Source: Cerasicoccus arenae
GTDB lineage: Bacteria > Verrucomicrobiota > Verrucomicrobiia > Opitutales > Cerasicoccaceae
DNA: 64,000 nt
NCBI RefSeq assembly: GCF_014651635.1
Contig: NZ_BMXG01000001.1
Location: 292,517-356,516, forward strand
Direction of reading: 5' to 3'
The notes beneath the pieces are model-generated. The model was given only the letters and a program-made list of their open reading frames with translations. It was not told the origin of the DNA and did no database searches. Position numbers and translations under genes: made by a program. Numbering within the stretch: position 1 is the first letter of the stretch; each line of letters opens with the position of its first letter. Below, piece by piece: positions 28,447 through 38,198 of this stretch.

Positions 28447-28764
28447 TCAGTTTGTCTTGGACATCCCTAATGCGTCCCACAGCCCCGCCATTTTGAACAC
28501 CTTCTTCACTTCAGGCTGCACATTGATGATGGCAAACCCAGCATCACGCGCCTTCGCTCGGTTGACGGTTAGGACAGTCCGGAGAAAGGAAGAAGCAACA
28601 AATGAAACACCGCCCAGATCAAAAGTCACTGGACCATCTGTTTCTTCACAAACCGCCAACAGGTCGTCATTCATTGAGCCACATGCTGCTGCATGGAGCT
28701 GGCCTTGGAGGAGGATTAAGCGACCATTCTCAAGGTCTTGGACAGTAAAGTGTTCAGTAGACAT
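28447..28764 (-). CDS. STAS-domain protein (anti-sigma-factor antagonist-like)
   Basis: This 105-aa single STAS domain has ILLQGQLHAAACGSMNDDL, VTFDLGGVSFVASSFLRTV and DAGFAIINVQPEVKKVFKMAGL. The SS pair in SFVASSFL sits where SpoIIAA-type proteins are phosphorylated on Ser, so partner switching with an anti-sigma kinase is plausible. No kinase or phosphatase gene is next to it; the neighbour is a GNAT protein. A role in general-stress signalling is inferred only from the family. Confidence 0.85.
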   Translation of the reverse strand: MSTEHFTVQDLENGRLILLQGQLHAAACGSMNDDLLAVCEETDGPVTFDLGGVSFVASSFLRTVLTVNRAKARDAGFAIINVQPEVKKVFKMAGLWDALGMSKTN

Positions 28765-28881
28765 AAGCTATGGCCAACGAATTAGAAGTGCGCACCGCAT
28801 TTGGCAACGGAAAACAGTTAACGAACCACTTAAAAGTCATTAATGTAACGCATCCCATTCACAGTTGACCAAGCTGGACAA

Positions 28882-31371
28882 TTAGCTGCGCGGCTCGCCA
28901 GCAGGTGCGGCGGCTAGTGCTTGGCTCTCCCCCGCTTCTTGCGCGATCGCGATCCAGTCCGCCATAATTCGGAGGCCTTCCCGCAGTTGGATGTCGAATG
29001 CAGCCTTCTTGGCGTCTTCTTCAATCTCAATTTCACCAACAGGAATGTCGGCGGCATCGGCAGGTTGAGCCTGTGCGGCCACGAGCGCATCGTGCTCCCG
29101 GTTCTGCTCTTCGGTTACGTTGAGCAAAATTTCGTCGGATGTGTAATTTAACGCGGCCAAGGTGTCGTAGCGCCCTTCCATCAACTCACGAAAATCGTTA
29201 TCCGAAGCACGGCGTGAACGACGCTCTTCCAAGTTAAGGGAAAACTCCTTTTGCTCCTGACGGGCTTTGAACCAATCGATGTTTTCGCGCAAATAACCAA
29301 ACTCTTCCAAGGAACCTTGGCGATCCTGACTCTGGGACTGGAGCTGCTCAACGATAGATTGATTGACCAAAAAGTCTTCAACATGTGAGTTGTCGTAGTC
29401 CCACTCCAGCGAATCAATGGAATCCCAAGCGAGCGCATGCGGGAATTCACCTTCGCCAACAGCCAGATATTCATTGATCGACGGCAGGACGATGTCCGAC
29501 TTGACGCCCTCAATCTGAGTCGAAGAACCATCGGGCAAGTAATATTTCTGCACTGTAACCTTGGCAGCACCCTTGCGCGGACGGAGTGAGGTAAACCAGT
29601 TGCCGCCGCGGTTCATATCAAACACGGCTTGAACGGTGCCTTTGCCGTGGGTCAGCTTGTCACCAACAATAAGCGCGCGCTGGTGGTTCTTCAGCGCACC
29701 GGCGGTGATCTCAGAAGCCGAGGCGCTAAAGCGGGACACGAGCACCATCAGCGGGCCGTCCCAAGCCACTTTGGGATCGTCGTCGAGGAATTCCTGAACT
29801 TGGCCCACATAATCGCGCACTTGCACCACAGGACCAACCGGGATGAATAAACCGGTCAGGCGAATCGCCTCCGAAAGCAGACCCCCGCCATTGGCACGTA
29901 GGTCCAGCACAATGCCTTCCACGCCGATTTCCTTGAGCTTGTTGATCAGCTCTTCGACATCTTCGGTGGTGCTGTTGTAGCCGGAACCCGGTTCACCCGA
30001 GCCGTAAAACGCGGGCAAATCAATCACGCCGATTGCAATGGTTTTATCTCCAGCGGGGACTTCAAATACCTCGGCCTTAGCCAGCTTGGCGGTCAGTTTG
30101 ATCTCATCGCGTGTGAGTGTAATGGTTTTGCGCACGGAAGGATCACCATCACCGGGACGGATTTTCAGGCGCACGGTAGTGCCCTTCTTGCCTCGGATCA
30201 TTTTTACGATCTTGCTCAGCTTCATACCGATTACGTCGACCATTTCACCGTCGTTGTCTTGTGCCACGCCGACAATCTGGTCTTCGGGCTTCAGTTTACC
30301 ACTACGCTCAGCGGGACCTCCGGGAAGCAATTCGCGGATCGTGCAATAGCCGTCGGTATCCGACAACACAGCACCGATGCCAACAAGTGAGTTGCGCATC
30401 GCAATGGAAAACTCTTCCAGCGTATCCGCCGACATAAAGGTTGAATGCGGGTCGTACTGGTGTGTCAGGGCAGTCAGGAATGTTTCCTGCACATCGATCG
30501 GCTCAATCTCCTGCACCCAACGAAGCAGACGATCATAGCGCTTGCCAATGTTTTCGCGGGCCTCGACAAGAGCCTCATCCAGCGTTTTCTGGGTTGCTCC
30601 ATCCTCGATCTCAACCGTGGTTTCAACACCATCCGGAGTGACTTTGGCAATCTCCGGGCTCAGTTCGCGCAGATCGTTCAGGTCGGTGCCCGGCTCCAAC
30701 AAAGAGAGCAACTCATTGAGCATTTCAAACTGCAAGCGACGCTCCCAGAGCACGTTGGCTTCGGCAATGCTCACTGGCCATTCGGCTTCTGAGCGATCGG
30801 GCGCATAGGTAGTGACACCAGAAAAATCAAAAGGCTCATTGAGACGTTTTTGTACCCAACTCACGCGACTCTCCACGTTTTGACGAAACTCCAGAAAAAT
30901 TTCAAATGCTGGCATCAGGTGGCCGCGGCTCAGCATTTTATCAAGACTCGGGCTAAAACGACGCTGAAAATCGGCAAGCTCGGTTTCCAGAAAAAACATC
31001 CGCTGGGTATCCCAATCGGTCATGTAATCAGCGATGAACTCGTTTTGGTCTAGATCGGCAATCGTCTGCCCAAGATAGTGGCTACTTTCCAATCGGCCAA
31101 CGACTTCCTTGGTTTCGTCCCGCATGGTGGACGTGGTTTGAAAAGCGGATACATCGACCGCCTCAGCGTGGGCGACGTTAATCCAGAGAAACGCGGCACA
31201 GGCAAGCATCAGTGCCTGGCGTAAAGTGGAATGGTGTTTGTAAATCACGATGGATAAAAAAGAGACTATATAAGCGACCTCTGAGACGTAGGAATGTTTC
31301 ACTATAACCAGATCATTTTCTCTGTCGAACACGAACTTATATAACCTTGCCAGAAAGTGGCGCATCTGCAC
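28882..31371 (-). CDS. prc: Tail-specific protease (Prc/CtpA, peptidase S41)
   Basis: The frame gives 829 aa, but the signal peptide (RQALMLACAAFLWINVAHA) begins only around residue 49. A GTG at 31248 (residue 42) may therefore be the real start. After a helical N-terminal domain comes a PDZ domain (~residues 300-400; GIGAVLSDTDGYCTIREL, LKPEDQIVGVAQ). The S41 catalytic core follows with GIVLDLRANGGGLLSEAIR, the nucleophile block SRFSASASEITAGAL and the Lys block THGKGTVQAVFD. A C-terminal DUF3340-like helical region completes the usual Prc layout. It degrades or trims envelope proteins from their C-termini in the periplasm. Confidence 0.92.
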   Translation of the reverse strand: MQMRHFLARLYKFVFDRENDLVIVKHSYVSEVAYIVSFLSIVIYKHHSTLRQALMLACAAFLWINVAHAEAVDVSAFQTTSTMRDETKEVVGRLESSHYLGQTIADLDQNEFIADYMTDWDTQRMFFLETELADFQRRFSPSLDKMLSRGHLMPAFEIFLEFRQNVESRVSWVQKRLNEPFDFSGVTTYAPDRSEAEWPVSIAEANVLWERRLQFEMLNELLSLLEPGTDLNDLRELSPEIAKVTPDGVETTVEIEDGATQKTLDEALVEARENIGKRYDRLLRWVQEIEPIDVQETFLTALTHQYDPHSTFMSADTLEEFSIAMRNSLVGIGAVLSDTDGYCTIRELLPGGPAERSGKLKPEDQIVGVAQDNDGEMVDVIGMKLSKIVKMIRGKKGTTVRLKIRPGDGDPSVRKTITLTRDEIKLTAKLAKAEVFEVPAGDKTIAIGVIDLPAFYGSGEPGSGYNSTTEDVEELINKLKEIGVEGIVLDLRANGGGLLSEAIRLTGLFIPVGPVVQVRDYVGQVQEFLDDDPKVAWDGPLMVLVSRFSASASEITAGALKNHQRALIVGDKLTHGKGTVQAVFDMNRGGNWFTSLRPRKGAAKVTVQKYYLPDGSSTQIEGVKSDIVLPSINEYLAVGEGEFPHALAWDSIDSLEWDYDNSHVEDFLVNQSIVEQLQSQSQDRQGSLEEFGYLRENIDWFKARQEQKEFSLNLEERRSRRASDNDFRELMEGRYDTLAALNYTSDEILLNVTEEQNREHDALVAAQAQPADAADIPVGEIEIEEDAKKAAFDIQLREGLRIMADWIAIAQEAGESQALAAAPAGEPRS

Positions 31372-31375
31372 GCGA

Positions 31376-34114
31376 TTAAAAAGACGTCTCTTTCGCCAAT
31401 GAATCCTTCAGCCAATAAGTGAGCGTACGGCGATTTTCCGCCAGTATTTGGAGGTAGCGCCGCCAGAATTCTGAAAGCTCCGACGGACCAATCCAAAGCG
31501 CAAGTGTCCGTGCAATCGCATCATCGTCTGGTAATTCCGTGACAGGCTGAAAATTTTGTCGGCGCAGGTTGAACTCAATCAATCGCAAGGCATTCCAGTT
31601 TTCAATTAACTGATCGGCGATCTCATTGCCCATAAGCCCCTTAGACGCAGCAACAAGGAAGCAGGTCCGGGCGTGGGGCTGCCGTAATTCGGGCTCGTGT
31701 GCGCCATACATCAGGGCCAACAATTCAGCCAAAAACTCTAAATCAAGTAGACCGCCAGGACCCGTTTTAAACGCGCGCTGAGGCGGGGATAGCTCCGCGG
31801 GCTTATCCCTTTCGATCTTAAGGCGCATGCGCCATAAATCACCTGCCTCCTCTGCGGGCAATACCGTCCGGTAGAGCAATTCATCCCGCCACTCGTTAAA
31901 TGACGCTTGGTGAACCGCAGAGCCCGCGATCGTCCGCGCCCGCACCAAAATTTGCTTTTCCCAACGCTTCGCTTGCCCCGAGGCGTGATACTTGATCAGC
32001 CCTGACAGTGTCATCGCCAACGGGCCGACATCGCCATAAGGCCTTAACCTTAGATCAATCTCAAACATTGGCCCTAGCCCGGCATTGTACGTGAGCAGTG
32101 CCAGCCATGCCCGCAGCTTCGCTTGTTCTTTGGGGCTCAAGGGCTCCTCTGCCAGCAAAAGCAGGTCAAGATCAGATCCCAAAGACAACTCCTCAGCACC
32201 AAACTTCCCCAACGAAACAACCATAACCGACTCAATTCCAACGCTTTGCATCGAATCCAAAACCACCGCCTCGGCCAACTGGCTCAGCGCCCAGCCGACC
32301 GACTCTAGTGTCACTCCATGAAGTAATTCCGCCATCGCCAAGCGCACCTGCTCGGCCTTTACGTAAAGCCAGAGCCGGTCAGCCCCCCCCCCCTTCTCGC
32401 CTTGCAGTAGTTCGATTTCCGCCCGACATTCATCACGCGACTTCAGCCGCCGAGGTGCCTCGTGGAGCAGTTCCTCCATCATTCCAGGATAGCGGCAAAG
32501 CAATTCATAAATGAAAGTGCTCCGGTCGAACAACAAACTCAGCGATTCAAAAAGTGCCGGATTACTGGAATCACGGAAAAAATGGCGCCGCGCGCCGTAG
32601 CTCTCCGCAAAACGGCCAATGCGCTCCAAGGTTTGCATCGGACGGGCAAGCCGAGGTAAAATACGATCAAAGTGCGCCGCCAAATCAAGGAAACGCAGCA
32701 CCGAATCCCGCGTGATCAACCCTGGAGAATCTCCCAAAACAAAGCGCCGTAAACGTTGCTCAGTATCCTCAGAGTTCGGAAACCAGCCGCTCAGTAAATC
32801 GCTGATCCCCCCCCCTGGTGCCTGCCCCGCCAAAAACGACGTCCAAGCCTGCACCACGGTTTCCTGTGGGTCAGCCGCGAAACGCTCCATATAGCGTTGT
32901 CGCACGCCCGAACGCCAATGGTCCAGCTCGGCGACAAACTCATCCCAACTAGGCACGCCCATGGTTTCAATCAGCCAAAGCTTGTCTTCCACCGAAGTCG
33001 GTAGGCTATGACGAGGCCTTTCACCACGCATTTGCAGACGGTTTTCCAGCAAACGCAGCCGGCGATATGCGTGATCGAGGAAGCAGGCGTCATCGGCCGT
33101 GAGCACGCCATAACGAGCCAGCTTCTCCAGCCCCTCAATCGTGGAGCAGGTTTGTAGGAATGGATTACGGCCACCATGCACCAATTGAAGCGCCTGCACA
33201 ATGAACTCGATCTCCCGAATGCCACCAGGCCCAGTCTTGATGTCCAACGCAATCTTATCAGCTGGGACCTCAGCCTCAGTGCGGATTTTTACCCCGGCCA
33301 CCTCGTTCATCACCTTGTGCGGCGGAAAGCGCGGGTATCGGAACGGGTTGATCTCCTCCAGTACGCCGTGACCAAGGGCGAGGTCCCCCGCAACAGGCCG
33401 GGCGCGCAGCCAAGCAAGTCGCTCCCAAGTCTGCCCCGCATCCCAATAGTAGTTAATCAGGCTGTCGGCAGTACGGACCAGCGCCCCCCCCTCCCCATCT
33501 GGACGCAGGCGAAGGTCCAAATAGTAGAGCTGCCCATCGGGCGAATTCGCCGTCAGGTCCACGGCTAGTTGACGAAAAAAGCGGTCATAGAATTCCCGGG
33601 ATGTCACCGATGTGGTGCGCCCGTGCTTCCGGCAGAAGCCATTACCATCGATACTGAAAATGAGATCGATATCAGAACAGAAATTCAGCTCGCCCGCCCC
33701 CAGCTTACCCAGTGCAAAAATACAGTAGCGCGTGGGCTGACCAGTCTCCTCACAATAAGGCTCTCCATAGCGCTCACGCCACTCCTCAAGCCGCCAATCA
33801 CACAAGCGACGCAAAATGAATTCTGCGAGCATCGAAAGCTCTCGCCAACTTGTCGCCACATCCGCCAGTCCATTGACCTCTCGATAGGCAATGCGCATCG
33901 ACATGCGCCGACGAAACTGTCGTAACGCGTCCAAGCTAAAGTCCCCCTCACAAAACCGCCGTCTCCAGAGATCTTCCAGCGAGCTGTAGCGGTACTCAAA
34001 CTCTCGGTTCTTCGGCTTGTCGAGCCAGTCAATCCAGTCTGGATGCAGTCTTAATTGCTGCGCATAGAAAGGTGACGCAGCCTGCAGGCGCTGGATGCGA
34101 TTCTCTACGGACAT
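31376..34114 (-). CDS. glnE: Glutamine synthetase adenylyltransferase/deadenylase
   Basis: This 912-aa two-domain nucleotidyltransferase adenylylates (inactivates) and de-adenylylates glutamine synthetase. The N-terminal half has IFALGKLGAGELNFCSDIDLIF with the GS...DxD signature and the C-terminal half VVSLGKFGAEELSLGSDLDLLLL. Each is followed by its R-rich block (YLDLRLRPDGEGG, IDLRLRPYGDVG). The order and length fit GlnE. Three long G runs on the coding strand fall inside the gene (ten near 32384-32393, nine near 32807-32815, eight near 33484-33491), all read in frame as Gly/Ala-rich stretches. No glnA or glnB is visible in the window. Confidence 0.95.
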   Translation of the reverse strand: MSVENRIQRLQAASPFYAQQLRLHPDWIDWLDKPKNREFEYRYSSLEDLWRRRFCEGDFSLDALRQFRRRMSMRIAYREVNGLADVATSWRELSMLAEFILRRLCDWRLEEWRERYGEPYCEETGQPTRYCIFALGKLGAGELNFCSDIDLIFSIDGNGFCRKHGRTTSVTSREFYDRFFRQLAVDLTANSPDGQLYYLDLRLRPDGEGGALVRTADSLINYYWDAGQTWERLAWLRARPVAGDLALGHGVLEEINPFRYPRFPPHKVMNEVAGVKIRTEAEVPADKIALDIKTGPGGIREIEFIVQALQLVHGGRNPFLQTCSTIEGLEKLARYGVLTADDACFLDHAYRRLRLLENRLQMRGERPRHSLPTSVEDKLWLIETMGVPSWDEFVAELDHWRSGVRQRYMERFAADPQETVVQAWTSFLAGQAPGGGISDLLSGWFPNSEDTEQRLRRFVLGDSPGLITRDSVLRFLDLAAHFDRILPRLARPMQTLERIGRFAESYGARRHFFRDSSNPALFESLSLLFDRSTFIYELLCRYPGMMEELLHEAPRRLKSRDECRAEIELLQGEKGGGADRLWLYVKAEQVRLAMAELLHGVTLESVGWALSQLAEAVVLDSMQSVGIESVMVVSLGKFGAEELSLGSDLDLLLLAEEPLSPKEQAKLRAWLALLTYNAGLGPMFEIDLRLRPYGDVGPLAMTLSGLIKYHASGQAKRWEKQILVRARTIAGSAVHQASFNEWRDELLYRTVLPAEEAGDLWRMRLKIERDKPAELSPPQRAFKTGPGGLLDLEFLAELLALMYGAHEPELRQPHARTCFLVAASKGLMGNEIADQLIENWNALRLIEFNLRRQNFQPVTELPDDDAIARTLALWIGPSELSEFWRRYLQILAENRRTLTYWLKDSLAKETSF

Positions 34115-34212
34115 AAGCCCGCAAGTCTATCCAGACCTTTAGACGTGGAAAGACGAAACTCCCGTCATGAGGAAAATTAATCCAAGGCGTAGTGCTGGGG
34201 CAGCAAGATGAG

Positions 34213-35034
34213 CTAATCCTCCGTGCGCAGACGTTCGACCTTATCCAAGTCCTCTTGCCGATCAGGTGTCAGGTCGACATTCGCAAAGACGGCGTCGCCG
34301 GGCAGTCGAAGCGACAGCTTATCCAGCATCTGCCAGGCAACCGTAACGCCCGGCAGCCCCGTACTACTGAAATCCAACACATGGCCACCAAACTGGCGGT
34401 CCTGGCTTATGAAATGAAAATGCCAGCCCGGCACATTCACCCCGCGCGTATATGGCGGGCAGTAAAAGCCGACCATTGTGCCCTCAATTTCGGCAAAATT
34501 GAAAATATTCTGATCGGCGACAACCTCCCCCAGTGGCCGATAGGGGGGGGACTGGCGCGGCACACTGCGGGCCTTAATCGTGGTGAACTTGCCCTCCAAT
34601 TTCACCGCGTAAAACTGGTTTTCGCTCAATGGATCAGGAGGGTAAAGATAGTCGGCATCCGTTGCCGCAGAGAGTGTTGTCCAACGACCCTCGAACGCGT
34701 GAAAGGAGTCAACGGGCCAGAGCGGGAACACCATCTCCGGCATGAAGTCACAGACAACTGCAAACGGCGTATGAGCATCGTCCGGCATCACGTGGACCTC
34801 TCCTTCGTGCGCGATCTGATAAACCACGCCATCCAGCATGACGAGCTCGCCATCCAGCGCGTTAAATGTGCCCAAACCGGTGTCGCCAGCCGCCTTCAGT
34901 TCACCAATATTGGTCGGTCCATCATAGATGCCAGCCAGCAATGCATCAATTACCGAAAACTGAGCCAACGTTCCCTTTGCCAAAAGCAGCGAAGAGAGCG
35001 TTAAGCCAATTAATGTCAGTCCAATGCAACGCAT
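34213..35034 (-). CDS. budA: Exported alpha-acetolactate decarboxylase
   Basis: This ~273-aa protein, starting at the ATG at 35034, has a signal peptide (MRCIGLTLIGLTLSSLLLA). That start is chosen because an upstream ATG at 35064 would overlap the preceding gene. The mature protein matches acetolactate decarboxylase: SVIDALLAGIYDGPTNIGEL, GLGTFNALDGELVMLDGVVYQ and the zinc-site segment PGWHFHFISQDRQFGGHVLDF, whose three His (WHFHF, GGH) are the metal ligands. The enzyme converts acetolactate to acetoin. A secreted form would act on acetolactate outside the cytoplasm. No acetolactate synthase or acetoin dehydrogenase genes are nearby. A run of eight G occurs inside the coding region near 34543-34550. 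Confidence 0.9.
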   Translation of the reverse strand: MRCIGLTLIGLTLSSLLLAKGTLAQFSVIDALLAGIYDGPTNIGELKAAGDTGLGTFNALDGELVMLDGVVYQIAHEGEVHVMPDDAHTPFAVVCDFMPEMVFPLWPVDSFHAFEGRWTTLSAATDADYLYPPDPLSENQFYAVKLEGKFTTIKARSVPRQSPPYRPLGEVVADQNIFNFAEIEGTMVGFYCPPYTRGVNVPGWHFHFISQDRQFGGHVLDFSSTGLPGVTVAWQMLDKLSLRLPGDAVFANVDLTPDRQEDLDKVERLRTED

Positions 35035-35038
35035 TGGA

Positions 35039-36145
35039 TTACATGCCGCTATTGTCTGGGACAATAACTTCTTCCTCTTCTACTTCCATCTCCATACCAC
35101 CCTGCATCTGCTGCATCATAAGCATTGGCAGCATCATAAGCATTTGCTGAGACTCGACGGCGGACATTTCTGTATCGAGCGAAATCGTGTCGCCATTTTC
35201 AGCAACCTGCAAACGGGTGATGAACGGCATGAGCATCATCATCGGGCCTTGCTCCATCGGCATCGCCTTCAGTTCGGTCACGGTTTCGTTCAAATTCGTG
35301 TAAGCACTTTTCGCCGTATCGGCGCTCTGGAATTTCATTCCGCTGAGGATCTTAATACCATCAGAAATGTTGAGCCCAAAGGTGAATTGCTCGGCGTCTT
35401 TAATGTAAGCTGCTTCGCCTTCATCTTCCATGTTTTCCTCGGCTTGCTTGATCAAATCAGCCTTCCAAGCCTCCGAAGGAGAAGCAAGCAGCGCGATGTT
35501 TGGCATACTTGGGACGAGTGATTGCGCTACTGCAATTGACTTCGGGAGCGTGCCCTTTTCATCGGTGAGCGCCTTGGTCACAGCAACATCGCCACCTACA
35601 AAAATCATCGTCTGTCCAGTGGAAGGCAGAAAGCCAACCGTCATACCATTCGCATCAGGCGACTGATAAACCACACCATTGCCAACTGCCTTCTTCTCGG
35701 TTTTGGCCATTTCGTCAGGCGCGGTAATGCTCTCAACCCAAGCCTGAAATTGCTCCTTCGAGATACCCTTGTTTAACTGGAAGGCCATAATCATGCCCGA
35801 CTGATTGATCTGTTCCTTGCTCATCTCCTCTGCACCATTCATCTGCTGAAGCAGAGCGACATCACTTGTGGAAACCACAAATCTGCCAAGATCGTCAGTC
35901 GTCGCGCCCGTAAATTCCGTCAATCCCATAGCAAGCGCCTTTGGGTTCTCGGAAGGTGAAAATTGCTGCATCATCTGCTGCACTGCCATGACCAGCGGAG
36001 AAGCCAGCAAGGACTCTAGATCCGCAATGAAGACCATCTCTGCGTCAGGGTTGACACCTGCATAGTAAGACTCAGCAACATCGGCGCGAGCCGCGCTAAA
36101 GAGCATCGTGACAGCAAAAATGGATGAGAAGAAACGGTTACGCAT
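35039..36145 (-). CDS. Exported methionine-rich protein of unknown function
   Basis: The chosen start (ATG at 36145) places the signal peptide RNRFFSSIFAVTMLFSAARA at the N-terminus; upstream ATGs would add a positively charged stretch. The ~368-aa mature chain has a two-domain-like repeat feel, with FIADLESLLASPLVMAVQQM and GRFVVSTSDVALLQQM early and LKAMPMEQGPMMMLMPFI, MLMMLPMLMMQQ near the end. It closes with an acidic tail MEVEEEEVIVPDNSGM. No family is recognised. It is separated from the acetolactate decarboxylase start by 4 bp, so the two are probably co-transcribed and may act in the same compartment. Confidence 0.65.
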   Translation of the reverse strand: MRNRFFSSIFAVTMLFSAARADVAESYYAGVNPDAEMVFIADLESLLASPLVMAVQQMMQQFSPSENPKALAMGLTEFTGATTDDLGRFVVSTSDVALLQQMNGAEEMSKEQINQSGMIMAFQLNKGISKEQFQAWVESITAPDEMAKTEKKAVGNGVVYQSPDANGMTVGFLPSTGQTMIFVGGDVAVTKALTDEKGTLPKSIAVAQSLVPSMPNIALLASPSEAWKADLIKQAEENMEDEGEAAYIKDAEQFTFGLNISDGIKILSGMKFQSADTAKSAYTNLNETVTELKAMPMEQGPMMMLMPFITRLQVAENGDTISLDTEMSAVESQQMLMMLPMLMMQQMQGGMEMEVEEEEVIVPDNSGM

Positions 36146-36291
36146 AGCGGCGAACCATAGCATAAAAATCGAACTCGACGAGCGAATAATTCGTTGACTC
36201 CGCAATCCTCGCATTTCTTGGCAAACTAGACCATCGTGCTTATAAATGAATCACCATTGTTGGTGCTGATCGACTGCTTGCAATTTTGGTT

Positions 36292-36813
36292 TCAGGTAAT
36301 CTCCACTCCGAGGATTCCCTCTGCTTTTTCCCTATCCCCACCGCAAACATCGAGCACAAAGCCGACATAGTTTTCTTCCGCCAGTTGGAGGTGTTCCGCG
36401 AGCGAGGGCAAACCTTCAATATCAGCTTCCTTCAGTTGAGGACGGCGAACCTTTGACTCTTCATACGCCTTTTCGACCGCTACCATTAACGAATCGATCT
36501 GGATCGGTTTTTCAATCACCAGATAGATGCCAACATCGAGCGCATCATGGGCCAGATCTTCGCTCGTAAAACCTGACATGAGTATAATGACCACATTGGG
36601 GTCTGTGTTCAGTAACCGCCTGCTAAGCTCCAGCCCATCCATGGGCTCCATTGCGTAATCAATTAGAACAACGTCAAACCGACTTTGCCGATAGCGCATG
36701 AGTGCTTCTTCGCCGGAGGAAGCCCCGGCGCAAAGATAGCCAGTAGCACCCATAAGCCCGGTAAGCATTTCATGGATAGCGGGCAAATCATCGACAATTA
36801 GCAAGCTTGGCAT
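36292..36813 (-). CDS. Response-regulator receiver-domain protein
   Basis: This 173-aa protein has a CheY-like receiver at residues 1-120: SLLIVDDLPAIHEM carries the acidic pocket, VVLIDYAMEPMDG the phosphoacceptor Asp (about residue 52), VVIILMSGFTSEDLA the Ser/Thr switch and VIEKPIQIDSL the conserved Lys. The C-terminal ~50 residues are helical (LPSLAEHLQLAEENYV...GDREKAEGILGV) and carry a Fis-like or coiled segment rather than a known output domain. There is no partner kinase nearby. It lies 31 bp from the GspF-type gene. Confidence 0.88.
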   Translation of the reverse strand: MPSLLIVDDLPAIHEMLTGLMGATGYLCAGASSGEEALMRYRQSRFDVVLIDYAMEPMDGLELSRRLLNTDPNVVIILMSGFTSEDLAHDALDVGIYLVIEKPIQIDSLMVAVEKAYEESKVRRPQLKEADIEGLPSLAEHLQLAEENYVGFVLDVCGGDREKAEGILGVEIT

Positions 36814-36844
36814 AAGTTCACAAAGGGTATGGAGCTACATTTCA

Positions 36845-38005
36845 TTATCCACCGACCACGCTGGAAAGCTGGAAGATCGGCAAGAACATCGCCATAACGA
36901 TACCACCAATTACCACACCCAACACACAGATCAAGATTGGTTCCATCAAAGATGTCAATGACTCCACAATATTGTTCACCTCTACATCGTAGAAGTCGGC
37001 AATCTTGTTCATCATACCGTCAACGTTACCCGTTTGCTCACCAGCCTTGGCCATATGCTTGACCATGGAAGGGAAATACGGTGTATCCGCAATGACTTCC
37101 GATAACTGGCCCCCTTGACTGATGTGACGGCTAAAGCTAAGGCAGGCCGCCTCAATGAAGGTGTTGTTCGATGCGCTGGAACAAATTTCAAGGGTGCGGA
37201 GGATCGGCACGCCGCTTCGTAGCAGAATTGCATAAGTGCGGCAAAAACGAGAGATATTCACCTTTTGAGATAAGTTTCCGATAATCGGCAACCTACTAAA
37301 AAAGACATCCTTGGACCGTCGACCACGCGGAGTCGCCGTCACCCGTTTGAGCGTCCACACCAATGCGACGCCACCGAGGATGATCCAGTGGATATTGTAT
37401 TTCATGAAGTCCGAAATATCAATCAACAACTGTGTCGGCTTGGGTAACTCGGCACCGAAATCAGCAAACATTTCCGCGAAAACGGGGATAACAAAAATCA
37501 ACAGCACGTTAACCAAAATCACTGCCAAGCTGATAACCGCGATCGGATAAGTCATTGCACTCTTGACCTTCTTCACCAACGCCAATGATTCCTCAAAATA
37601 CATCGCCACCTTGGCCATAATGTCCGCCAAGGCACCCGACGCTTCACCAGCCTCGACCATGGAAACGAACAAGTTGGGAAAAGCACGTGGAAATTTGCGA
37701 ACCGCATCCGAGAACGCTGTGCCGCCCGCGATGTCGTTACGAACATCTCGAATGATGATCTTAAAAACGGGATTTTCCGTCTGGTCCTGCAAAGCTTCCA
37801 GCGCACTCACCAAAGGCAAACCGGCCTCCAACATGGATGAAATCTGCTGGGTAAAAACAGCTAATTCATCGAGTTTGATCTTCTTGCGGTGGGCTTGTTT
37901 TTCGTAAGCTTTTTGTTTGGCCAGTCGCTGCGATTCGGCAAACGAAACTTTTTTCTTGGAGCCAGCGGACGAAGAACTCGCCGCACTTTGACTTAACATC
38001 GCCAT
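36845..38005 (-). CDS. gspF: Type II secretion / type IV pilus inner-membrane protein F (GspF/PilC)
   Basis: This 386-aa platform protein has a Lys-rich N-terminus (SAGSKKKVSFAESQRLAKQKAYEKQ). Two T2SSF domains follow: LAVFTQQISSMLEAGLPLVSALEAL to about residue 170, and FCRTYAILLRSGVPILRTLEICSSAS to the end. Three membrane segments (VISLAVILVNVLLIFVIPVFAE, WIILGGVALVWTL, PILICVLGVVIGGIVMAMFLP) are in the canonical places. It organises the secretion or pilus motor. It is a lone copy here; the ATPase and pseudopilin genes are elsewhere, although the giant PilX-like protein at 10966 could be a client. Confidence 0.93.
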   Translation of the reverse strand: MAMLSQSAASSSSAGSKKKVSFAESQRLAKQKAYEKQAHRKKIKLDELAVFTQQISSMLEAGLPLVSALEALQDQTENPVFKIIIRDVRNDIAGGTAFSDAVRKFPRAFPNLFVSMVEAGEASGALADIMAKVAMYFEESLALVKKVKSAMTYPIAVISLAVILVNVLLIFVIPVFAEMFADFGAELPKPTQLLIDISDFMKYNIHWIILGGVALVWTLKRVTATPRGRRSKDVFFSRLPIIGNLSQKVNISRFCRTYAILLRSGVPILRTLEICSSASNNTFIEAACLSFSRHISQGGQLSEVIADTPYFPSMVKHMAKAGEQTGNVDGMMNKIADFYDVEVNNIVESLTSLMEPILICVLGVVIGGIVMAMFLPIFQLSSVVGG

Positions 38006-38123
38006 AATTTTGCAGGATCAAAGGTTCAGTAAATGCAATAGCAGTAAAAAACAGCAAGATCGCTATTTTATTAAATATACTTGACCCACTTAGGTAACAA
38101 GGTCAAGCCTTCGCCTCTTACTT

Positions 38124-38198
38124 GCGGGTGTAGTACAACGGCTAGTATATGAGTTTTCCAAACTTGGGATGAGGGTTCGATTCCCTCCACCCGCACCA
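38124..38198 (+). tRNA. glyT: tRNA-Gly (anticodon TCC)
   Basis: A 75-nt cloverleaf with encoded CCA: acceptor GCGGGTG/CACCCGC, anticodon arm with loop TTTCCAA giving TCC, T-arm GAGGG-TTCGATT-CCCTC. An integrase remnant starts immediately downstream on the other strand, making this tRNA the likely former attachment site of a genomic island. Confidence 0.88.
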
